In this document: one piece after another, positions 13,270 through 20,499 of the stretch | Position numbering within the stretch: the stretch's first letter is position 1 | Layout: each line of letters opens with the position of its first letter | Virus record (IMG/VR): IMGVR_UViG_3300008108_001005 | Coordinates: 1 to 29,139 of that record | DNA length: 29,139 nt | Strand: one strand, 5' to 3' | Source of the DNA: a virus | Program-made: the position numbers and the translations under genes | The notes under the pieces: generated by a model | Told to the model about the DNA's origin: nothing | Database searches by the model: none | The model's input: only the letters and a program-made list of their open reading frames with translations

Positions 13270-14912
13270 TCTTCCTGTATTGCTGAGGCATCCTTCCCGG
13301 CATCTTCGAGGAGTGTGACCTTCTCGAAGTAGACCTCACCCAGTGCGTCGAGCTCTTGTTGCTGGGCACTCTTTTGCGCGGTGAGATTCTCCTCCACCAG
13401 TGCGTCGACGATGGCTTGCTGCTCTTCCTGTGCCTGCTTCGTCATCTCGATCAGCATCTTCGCATACTTCTCACGAATGGCTTGCTCCTCTTTGCCTTGT
13501 AGCTCGACGATCTGTGCGGTGTCGACCTTTGCCTTCTCGGCCTGTTCCTTGAGCTTGCGATACTTCTCGGCCACGTCGGCCAGCTCCTGCTCTTGCGCGG
13601 TCTTTGTTGACTTGCTGAGCTCGTCCTGTGCTGCCTTGATCGCTTCAGCGACGGCAGTCTGTTGAGCGATCAGCGCATCTCTGATCGACTTCGCCTTGTC
13701 GGCTGCCGCTTGTGCGTTCGCCTTGTCGGTATCTGCGAAGCCCTTGCGAAGCTCTTGGAAGCGTGCCGCAAATACTTCGCCCAGCTTGTCAAGATCCTCC
13801 TCGGTGGCGCCGAGCGCGATCAGCTCCTGCCGACGCTTCTCGTATTCACGCGTCAGCAATGCTTCGGCCTTCGTCCGGTCGTCAAGATTGCGAAGCTCGA
13901 ACTCGCCCTGCAAGTCGGTGCGCTTTTGATTCAGTGCGTTGATCGTCTCGATCTTGATCAGTTCGCGATCGACCTCCTGCGTCCGGTACTTCTGGCGAAG
14001 GTCGGCAAGTTGCTGCTCTTGCTCTTCGCTCAGACCGTACAAAGTCTGTTGCTGTTCGACCAGCTTGTTGATCTTCACCTTCGTCGCTGCGATGTCTTCC
14101 GCGTTCGATTGCAGCTTGAGCTGTGTGAGCTTCTGGGTGTTGCCTGCGGCTTGTGCGAACGCGATCCTCTCGTTATCTTTTCTGCGTTCTGTGTACTTGT
14201 CAACCTCTTTGTTGAACTTGTCAACGTCGGCCCTCTCAGAGTCGAGGAAGGCCTTCACGGCGAAGCCCAGCGCAATGATAGCCGCCGCGATCGCGAAGAC
14301 TGGATTCCCGAGTAGGGCCTTGCCCAGTGAAGAGAAGGCGCCGCCCAGTCCCTTCACTCCGTCGATCACTCCCTTGAAGGAGACGTTCTTGATGTTTCCG
14401 GCAAAGTTGCGCACGTCTTGACTCAGTCCTTCGAAGTCGAGATTCTTGAGTCGCTCAGTCAGTCCTCCCGAGATGTTCGACAGATTCTCAAGCGGTGGCC
14501 CTGCGTTCTGTCCTGCACTCTCTGCGATGTCCTTCAGTTGATCGTTGACTTCGCCGAGTCGCTGAGTGAGCTGCGTGTACTTCTCGACGCCGAGAGCCTC
14601 CTGTCCTGCGAGGAGTGCCTTCTTGAGTTCGCGCTGCTCTTGCTTCAGGTTGTTAGTCTTCGGGACCAGATCGTCCAGACTGCCGCCGAGCTTCTTGTAC
14701 TGCTCCGTCAGTTCCTTGTACTGATCACTTTTGACGTCGGTGTTCTGGAGCTGCTCGCGAAGTTTGGCCAGCTGAGCCGTGACGTCTTCGGTATTGTTCG
14801 CGACTTTTTGCTCTGCGTTCGCTACCGCTTCGAGTCCTTTGGCGACATCGTTCAGCGTGCCGATCGTCCCGTCTGCTTTGGTCTCGAGTTCAATGATATA
14901 CTTTTTCGCCAT
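13149..14912 (-). CDS. Tape measure protein, N-terminal part
   Basis: A 587-aa frame. It begins MAKKYIIELETKADGTIGTL, then runs through coiled coil (AQLAKLREQLQNTDVKSD) and a Gly-rich segment (SNISGGLTERLKNLDFEGLS) to a membrane-like segment at about 208-230 (NPVFAIAAAIIALGFAVKAF). Long Gln/Lys/Glu-rich coiled coils follow to near the end. This is the standard layout of a tape measure protein, which sets tail length and enters the cell envelope at DNA ejection. Coding resemblance stops at about VRDSK; the last ten residues (LSPLNSQR) are out of frame, and the true continuation is in the -1 frame. Total joined length of about 831 aa would predict a tail of roughly 125 nm by the usual 0.15 nm per residue rule. 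Confidence 0.88.
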   Translation of the reverse strand: MAKKYIIELETKADGTIGTLNDVAKGLEAVANAEQKVANNTEDVTAQLAKLREQLQNTDVKSDQYKELTEQYKKLGGSLDDLVPKTNNLKQEQRELKKALLAGQEALGVEKYTQLTQRLGEVNDQLKDIAESAGQNAGPPLENLSNISGGLTERLKNLDFEGLSQDVRNFAGNIKNVSFKGVIDGVKGLGGAFSSLGKALLGNPVFAIAAAIIALGFAVKAFLDSERADVDKFNKEVDKYTERRKDNERIAFAQAAGNTQKLTQLKLQSNAEDIAATKVKINKLVEQQQTLYGLSEEQEQQLADLRQKYRTQEVDRELIKIETINALNQKRTDLQGEFELRNLDDRTKAEALLTREYEKRRQELIALGATEEDLDKLGEVFAARFQELRKGFADTDKANAQAAADKAKSIRDALIAQQTAVAEAIKAAQDELSKSTKTAQEQELADVAEKYRKLKEQAEKAKVDTAQIVELQGKEEQAIREKYAKMLIEMTKQAQEEQQAIVDALVEENLTAQKSAQQQELDALGEVYFEKVTLLEDAGKDASAIQEEWDKKRQEIIDKYAQEDVDKEKERQQAVRDSKLSPLNSQR

Positions 14913-14913
14913 G

Positions 14914-15090
14914 TCAGTCGATTATTATATAAGCAATAAAAGAGAGCAGCGCCCACGCTGCGAGTATAAGAGTCCACCTGACCAGATAGAAGAGTGCAAG
15001 CCGACGTCCTTTGAGATGTCTCTCGCTGGTGTTGGTCTTGTATCCTGCCTTGATTAGATGAAGGAGTGGAGTGATAGAGTTGTGCGTCAT
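14914..15090 (-). CDS. Small 58-aa single-pass membrane protein
   Basis: The product begins MTHNSITPLLHLIKAGYKTN, has a basic stretch RHLKGRRLA, and ends with a membrane segment LVRWTLILAAWALLSFIAY followed by IIID. The start overlaps the upstream tail gene's stop (ATGA) and the stop lies one base before the tape measure ATG, so it fills the gap exactly and is almost certainly real. Function unknown; a position just before the tape measure suggests a tail-assembly or envelope-associated role, which is speculative. Confidence 0.75.
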   Translation of the reverse strand: MTHNSITPLLHLIKAGYKTNTSERHLKGRRLALFYLVRWTLILAAWALLSFIAYIIID

Positions 15091-18000
15091 GTTATCTGTG
15101 ATTGTTGGTAATATAGTGAAGCGGTGACGACAAAGGTCGCTGAAAAAGTTCCGCCTGTGACCTGCACAGTGATTCGGTGCTGTGCCGGATCAGTGACGAC
15201 GTCGACATCGAATGTGAAGACGTAGCCGCCGAAGCCTCCGTTCGTGTTGATCACGACGACAGGAGAAGCCGAGGCTGTGCCGCCTAAATTAAGCAGCGCG
15301 AAGCTGAGCTGTCCGCTCTCGTAGTTGCCAGCAAGTGCCTTGTCTTGCACTGTGTAGTTGAGCAAGCAGCTCCACACTGCATCGGTCGGAAGTGTCAAAT
15401 ATGTGCCGGGCACTCCGTCGACAAAGAGCTCCATGATGTCACCACTGGCCACGATCGGTGCTTCGTCTTGTAGCACAATGATGCCGCTCTGTGCCCATCC
15501 AGCGTAGGTACTCATGGAATCCCCTCCACGATAGCCTCCTCCGTAGTGGATGCCGGGCATGTTGGTGACGACATTCTTGCCATACATGACGACGCCGCCT
15601 GCGCCTTGTTTCGTCAGGTTCTCGCCGATGGCTATACTCTCAGGATTATTTGCGTCGATTGTTATATTCGTGCCGACGGCTACCGTATAAAGGTTTGATG
15701 GATCATTGCTGAGCTTGTCAGCCATGACAATTGTGTTCTCGGCGTTGCTGACTTCTCTGGTGCTGGTTCCTATTTTTGTCTGACTCACTAACTGAGTGTT
15801 CTGAGGCTGTGACGTGAAGCCGTAGCATGAGTTCGTCGTAGCGTCCCATGTGTAGCCGAAGCGCTCGCATGATTGCTTTGTAGCTGAGGCAGGATTTCCA
15901 GCGCGATCCACAAATTCTATCAAGCCCCCGGGCGTTGCAGCGTTGGGACGTACACTTGTCTCAGGCAGCGCGTCGATCAGCTTGAGGAGTGTCACCTTCG
16001 TCACCTCAGCGCTGCCGATCTTGTAGTCACTGATCTCGAGGATCCTCCACCACGAGTTCACGACCCAGATGCGATCGGCAAAAGTGAAGCCGAGGATGTC
16101 GGCAAGATCGAGCGCCATGTAGCACTCCATGATTCGCGCGTTCGGTGAGTAGAGCTGATTCAGATAGTCGCGCCAGTATAGGTTGAACAGGTTGTTTAAT
16201 GGATTCACGCCCTGAATGTAGAGCGGCACCTCTGGCGCCCAGTTAAGATCACGAGAAGAGAAAAATGGCTGGAGAAATTCGTAGTGATTTAAGAGCGGCA
16301 TCTCGTATGACGTGTCTGCTATCTCGAGCACGTTGTCCCACAGCGTCATCGTAGTGCCCCCAGCGTAAAAAAGGCAGCGAAGCTTAGGGCTCACAAAGTT
16401 GCCCTCGCTGTTCACGAACTTAGGGATCACGACACTCGTCCCGTTGATATAGTTGCAAGGCGTCGACTGAGTCGTGAGCTGGATCTTCTGCTCGCTATCC
16501 TTGGCGAAGTCATTCGGGACGTCGCTCTCGCTGACAGTGTAGTTCTCGATCTTGTAGTCGCCGTAGATCCGCCCGAGGCCCGTGTAGATCTTTGAGCCCA
16601 CGTCCTCGCCTGCGGCGTACGTGAACGTCAAGCGCTTGGTCTGGAAGTCGCTGGTGTTAGTCAGCGTGATGTCCTTCGAGATGTCGAGCTTTTTGCTCCA
16701 GTCTCGATCGGTTCCGGTGCCGACATAGTCCTTGATCGGTTCCACGATCAGCTTGTTCGGTTCGGTGCGATCCGGCACGATCACGCAGCAGTGCATGTTC
16801 AGCACGTCGCGAAGGAACTCCGCCTGAGTCACGTCTGGAGCGTTCGCAGTCCAGTCGAGAGTCAGGTCCTCGATCCAGTCCGCGTCATAGCATTCGACTC
16901 CCGAGCCTCCGGCGTAACTTGATCCGGCAATATATGTGACCGATGAGCCAGCTGCTGATCGAAACGTGAATAGTGCGATGTCGCCGATCTCAAGACCCGC
17001 AGGCGCTATGATCAGGCCGCTGTCGTACGTAGACGTGCCCGCTGGGCATGGTATTGATATGTTCACGTCCAGCGCTGGGAATGGGTAGTTCGCCACGAAT
17101 TGCACCGTCGTCGCTGCTCCGGTATTGTTCATCGTCAGCCAGATGCGAAAATAAAAACGGCCGGTGGCAGGTGCGACATAACTGGCTCCGCTCAAGTTGC
17201 CGCCGTTGTCGTAATCGACGACGATGTTCGCGAACGGAACAGGGAAGGCTGCGGAGGTTGCTGCTTGATTCACGGACAAATAGTACCGAAATCTCGCAGA
17301 GTCTTCCGGTAGTGTATACTTGAGCGTCTTCGAGTTTATCCATGGCGCATAGTATAAGTAGAGCACGTTTTCAAGATTTGCAGCGCTATATGAGAAGCCT
17401 GCCTCCGTGATAATCTTCTCGAAGATCCACTGCCAGCACAGCGACGGAGTCAAGTCACCCACGCGCACCGCTGTCCCGGAGCTTGCTGCGTATATGCTGC
17501 GAGATCCTTCCGACCCTGTCTCGTCCCACTTCTGCCCGTAGTCCGTCAGTGAGTAGAGATACGGATATCCGGACGCGCTGCTCACTTCTGTATAGTCGAG
17601 CAGTGCATTCAGATCAGCCAGCGCCGCGATGTCCTTCAGCTTTTTTCCTGCCACTTTATTGAAGAGGTCAGGGCTCTCAGCGTAGAAGGTGAGCTCGAAG
17701 TCGGCAAGCTTGCCTGCTTGAGTGATCACTCTCATCACGCGAACGTATCCGGCAGCGATCGGAAGAGTCTGCACTCGTATCTCAGCGGGGAGCTTCACTT
17801 GCATGTAGTCGATCTCGGCGTCGATGTTCACGTCTGTGAGGTAGCCGATCGCTTCGCAGTTGTTCTGAGTGGCAGGCACCCGGAACTGTCTGGAGAATGA
17901 TCCGAGAGCGGCGAAGGTCTGGAGATCAGAGAAGCGCCAGTTCTGTGAGATGGTCTCGTTGAGGTAGAGCTCGAGTGTGCTTGTCACAGGCTGGTCGAGC

Positions 18001-18302
18001 AGGAAGAAGCCACCAGCAGCGGCTGAGTAGTCCTGTGCCCATGTGCCTGCGAAGTTGAGACGAGTCTGACCGGGCACCGGTGAGTCGATCACTGGCATCG
18101 AGTTCAACGTCTTCACGACGCTGTCTCCTGCCGCGTTCCGAATAGTCAATACGTCACCGGTGCTCAGTGCTGCGACGCTCGGGCTGCTGGTCACAATCAA
18201 GCGCGACAGCACGCCGATGCCGATGTAGATCGGGTTGTTGCTGATGCTTGCGACAGGTCCACTGCCACCTGTTCGTACTATGAGCTCGACGTCGTTGTTC
18301 AT
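15087..18302 (-). CDS. Large tail-tip / baseplate protein with receptor-binding-like C-terminus
   Basis: A 1071-aa protein. Residues about 1-230 hold a domain with TLELYLNETISQNWRFSDLQ and GSFSRQFRVPATQNNCEAIG, a motif shared by tail-hub proteins of Bacteroidota phages. The middle (about 230-780) contains hub-like strand and helix segments (LCWQWIFEKIITEAGFSYSA; VTQAEFLRDVLNMHCCVIVP; NRLIVEPI-like KLIVEPIKDYVG) as in prophage tail proteins that close the tube. After about residue 815 come linker sequences, then a Ser/Asn/Ile-rich region with VAVGTNITIDANNPESIAIG, like YadA-type head repeats, and a C-terminal beta domain (WSCLLNYTVQDKALAGNYES) probably for receptor binding or trimer formation. 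It lies between the 431-aa tail protein and the tape measure. General role is clear from context; exact subunit identity is not. Confidence 0.75.
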   Translation of the reverse strand: MNNDVELIVRTGGSGPVASISNNPIYIGIGVLSRLIVTSSPSVAALSTGDVLTIRNAAGDSVVKTLNSMPVIDSPVPGQTRLNFAGTWAQDYSAAAGGFFLLDQPVTSTLELYLNETISQNWRFSDLQTFAALGSFSRQFRVPATQNNCEAIGYLTDVNIDAEIDYMQVKLPAEIRVQTLPIAAGYVRVMRVITQAGKLADFELTFYAESPDLFNKVAGKKLKDIAALADLNALLDYTEVSSASGYPYLYSLTDYGQKWDETGSEGSRSIYAASSGTAVRVGDLTPSLCWQWIFEKIITEAGFSYSAANLENVLYLYYAPWINSKTLKYTLPEDSARFRYYLSVNQAATSAAFPVPFANIVVDYDNGGNLSGASYVAPATGRFYFRIWLTMNNTGAATTVQFVANYPFPALDVNISIPCPAGTSTYDSGLIIAPAGLEIGDIALFTFRSAAGSSVTYIAGSSYAGGSGVECYDADWIEDLTLDWTANAPDVTQAEFLRDVLNMHCCVIVPDRTEPNKLIVEPIKDYVGTGTDRDWSKKLDISKDITLTNTSDFQTKRLTFTYAAGEDVGSKIYTGLGRIYGDYKIENYTVSESDVPNDFAKDSEQKIQLTTQSTPCNYINGTSVVIPKFVNSEGNFVSPKLRCLFYAGGTTMTLWDNVLEIADTSYEMPLLNHYEFLQPFFSSRDLNWAPEVPLYIQGVNPLNNLFNLYWRDYLNQLYSPNARIMECYMALDLADILGFTFADRIWVVNSWWRILEISDYKIGSAEVTKVTLLKLIDALPETSVRPNAATPGGLIEFVDRAGNPASATKQSCERFGYTWDATTNSCYGFTSQPQNTQLVSQTKIGTSTREVSNAENTIVMADKLSNDPSNLYTVAVGTNITIDANNPESIAIGENLTKQGAGGVVMYGKNVVTNMPGIHYGGGYRGGDSMSTYAGWAQSGIIVLQDEAPIVASGDIMELFVDGVPGTYLTLPTDAVWSCLLNYTVQDKALAGNYESGQLSFALLNLGGTASASPVVVINTNGGFGGYVFTFDVDVVTDPAQHRITVQVTGGTFSATFVVTASLYYQQSQIT

Positions 18303-19594
18303 GTCCAGTAATCTTGTGAGTATTTTACCTTCAGCTGTATGTTGTAGAGCTTGCCGTTCCGCTCTCTTCTCTCGAGGAAGCTGGTGTCCTCAATGCTGCA
18401 CGGTGTGAAGGTGCCGTCATCGTTTACTATGTGGACTTGATTCGACACGAGAAGACCGCGCAAGAACACGTACTCGTTCTCCTGCACCCAGTCCGACGTG
18501 ACGCTCAGCGTCTGAGTCACCAGAGTCTCGCGATCAGTCAGCACGCGATCGCTCGATAGATAGAACGGCGAGCTCGCACGCCAGCGCGTCTGCTTGTATT
18601 GCTTGCGCTCGATCGTGTCCGTGATCTCGTTTTTCTTTATGAAGTTGAAGTAGTCCCAGCCGCTTCGTGAGTTGACCCACGCAAGACGGACGGGAGTGTA
18701 CCGACAGTCCCACTGACCCCAGTCTTCTGCATTGTAAAAGACATAGCGGACGGCAGTGGGAAGATTGTCGGTGTTGAGCAAGGTCAGCAAGTAGTACCTC
18801 CAGTTCGGGTACATGCTCGGCTTCTCTGTGACTGTCGCGTCATCGTTCAGATTTGCCGGATATGCTCCGAGAAGCGTGATAGGGTAGTCCGCGAGTGTCG
18901 CACTTGTCCATGTATGCGATGCTCCTGCACTGTCGTAAATAGTGATGCGCCACTTGACGACGTTGTTCGCTGGCATGTAGGTCTCGCCTCCCGGTATAAC
19001 GATCTGACCATAGTCAGCCTCGCGGACTGGGATGTAGATATTTTGAGGGAAGGGCGTGCCGACGTATGCCGACCGGAGCTTCGTCCACGTGTGCGTATCA
19101 GCGAAGCGGTCACTCATGACTCTCGAATTTAATGCGTTGCTGAGTGCGTACTTCACGTTGATGCTGCCGAGGTTCGAGTCTGGCTTGTATCCGTCCCTCA
19201 TCTGGTAGTATCCATTGACCACGACAATCTCGATGGCTGTGGTCGGTGAGCCTTGAGGAGTGAGCACGCCGTCGACGGCCCAGAACTCCTGAAAAGTCAC
19301 GCTGAAGCCTTCCCACGCCTTGCCGATCAGCTCCTCATTTTCGCCTGTGTATGCGTGCAGGTCTGGATCGTCCTCAAAATTGCGAAGAGTGACCAGACTG
19401 CCGAGGTCATAAATGACTCCGCTGTATGGGTCAGGGCTTAAAAAGAAGGAGTAGGTCTCGCCTGTGCTGGTGACTGTCACCTCCGCACGGATCCGGAAGC
19501 CCGGCTGTGCCGTCTGCGTGCTCGTCATGTAGAAGAGTAGACGCTGACCTCGTGCGCTCCATGCTCTCGGCTGATCTGATATTGTGATTGCCAT
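18299..19594 (-). CDS. Tail protein (distal tail / baseplate type), conserved in Bacteroidota phages
   Basis: A 431-aa protein, strand-rich throughout. Recognisable segments are LLFYMTSTQTAQPGFRIRAE, VIYDLGSLVTLRNFEDDP, VKWRITIYDSAGASHTW, VRLAWVNSRSGWDYFNFIKK and ERKQYKQTRWRASSPFYLSS. The motif L.WVNS..GWDYFNF with following ERK.YK occurs in tail-tip proteins of these phages, upstream of a large hub protein as here. The stop overlaps the next gene (ATGA), so the two are coupled and likely form one tip complex. A distal tail protein role fits; not proven. Confidence 0.7.
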   Translation of the reverse strand: MAITISDQPRAWSARGQRLLFYMTSTQTAQPGFRIRAEVTVTSTGETYSFFLSPDPYSGVIYDLGSLVTLRNFEDDPDLHAYTGENEELIGKAWEGFSVTFQEFWAVDGVLTPQGSPTTAIEIVVVNGYYQMRDGYKPDSNLGSINVKYALSNALNSRVMSDRFADTHTWTKLRSAYVGTPFPQNIYIPVREADYGQIVIPGGETYMPANNVVKWRITIYDSAGASHTWTSATLADYPITLLGAYPANLNDDATVTEKPSMYPNWRYYLLTLLNTDNLPTAVRYVFYNAEDWGQWDCRYTPVRLAWVNSRSGWDYFNFIKKNEITDTIERKQYKQTRWRASSPFYLSSDRVLTDRETLVTQTLSVTSDWVQENEYVFLRGLLVSNQVHIVNDDGTFTPCSIEDTSFLERRERNGKLYNIQLKVKYSQDYWT

Positions 19595-19597
19595 GTC

Positions 19598-20239
19598 TTA
19601 GGTCTTGAATTTTTTACGTGTATCGAATGCAGTCTGCACTCTGATGCTGATGGCCTCCTCCAGTGCAGCGAGGAAGGCGTCGTCTCTCTTGTCCAGTTCC
19701 GTCTCAATCGCGTCACGGAAGTAAAAGATCGGCTCGATGCCTTTGCGGCTGATGCTCTTCGCCATGCGTGCAGCCATGCGGAGGTAGAGTTTCTCCATTG
19801 TGATCTCCTTCCCGGTCTTCCTGCTCTCGCGTTCTGCCGATGTAAACTGCGAGCGCTTCATTCTGTTCTCGTCGTCGACGTTGCGCGGCTTGATGCCCTT
19901 GACCTTGATCCACTTGAGGATCGGTGAGATCGGTATCTTGCCACCTCTGAAGGAGTAGGGACTGCCCCACTGCTTCTCGGTGCCGTTGACACCTTGCTCG
20001 ATGAAGTCGCCATACTTCTCAGCCTCGCCTCCTGCGTAGAAGTAGAGGTATGAGCTGCGGCCCGTGAGCTTACGATCGAAGCGGAGGTTCTTTGACAGTG
20101 TGCCGGATGCGTTCCGTCGTCTGTTTTTCCCTCCGATCTTCCGAATGATCCGGATGTTCGAGACGGCATTCTCCACCACTCCCCGCCCGAAGTCGTCGAG
20201 CAGGTCGTAGAGCTTCTGATATTCGACAGGCCTTGCCAT
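19598..20239 (-). CDS. Tail completion / head-tail joining protein (HK97 gp10-like)
   Basis: A 213-aa basic protein. The central motif YGDFIEQGVNGTEKQWGSPY, followed by GGKIPISPILKWIKVKGI, is the typical core of gp10/tail-completion proteins of Bacteroidota phages. The N-terminal helix (LYDLLDDFGRGVVENAVSNI) and C-terminal helix (AALEEAISIRVQTAFDTRKK) flank it. It should join the tail end to the neck. Its ATG overlaps the upstream stop by one base (TGATG). Confidence 0.8.
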   Translation of the reverse strand: MARPVEYQKLYDLLDDFGRGVVENAVSNIRIIRKIGGKNRRRNASGTLSKNLRFDRKLTGRSSYLYFYAGGEAEKYGDFIEQGVNGTEKQWGSPYSFRGGKIPISPILKWIKVKGIKPRNVDDENRMKRSQFTSAERESRKTGKEITMEKLYLRMAARMAKSISRKGIEPIFYFRDAIETELDKRDDAFLAALEEAISIRVQTAFDTRKKFKT

Positions 20240-20499
20240 CAGATTTCAGATAGGAAAATCGTGTATGCGGTCGAAGGATTCGCGATGAGAAGCGTGGCGA
20301 AGCGCTGAGCCTTGACTGGATCAACAAGAGCCGCGCTCACGCGGTTGCGATTCGCTTGAGCGGCGTCGTCCACTGTTGGCCATGTCAGAGATCCGTCCTC
20401 GTTCTCATTGGGTTCAACATAGTCGCTTCCGCACTTGAATACAATCACGCCGCTGGTGCTTTCTACGATGAAGTCCTTGCCGTCGAAGTTTATGGTCAT
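20239..20499 (-). CDS. Hypothetical 86-aa protein in the neck/tail cluster
   Basis: Function not recognised. The 86-aa protein begins MTINFDGKDFIVESTSGVIV, has an acidic middle (EPNENEDGSLTWPTVDDAAQ) and a helix-strand end (VKAQRFATLLIANPSTAYTI). The stop and start both overlap neighbours, so it is coupled to the fibre-fusion and tail-completion genes and is probably a minor neck or tail component. Confidence 0.65.
   Translation of the reverse strand: MTINFDGKDFIVESTSGVIVFKCGSDYVEPNENEDGSLTWPTVDDAAQANRNRVSAALVDPVKAQRFATLLIANPSTAYTIFLSEI

Noticed and set aside
13662-14315. 217-codon plus-strand ORF opposite the tape measure
   Set aside because: Leu/Arg/Val-rich shadow of the coiled-coil codons in the tape measure gene.
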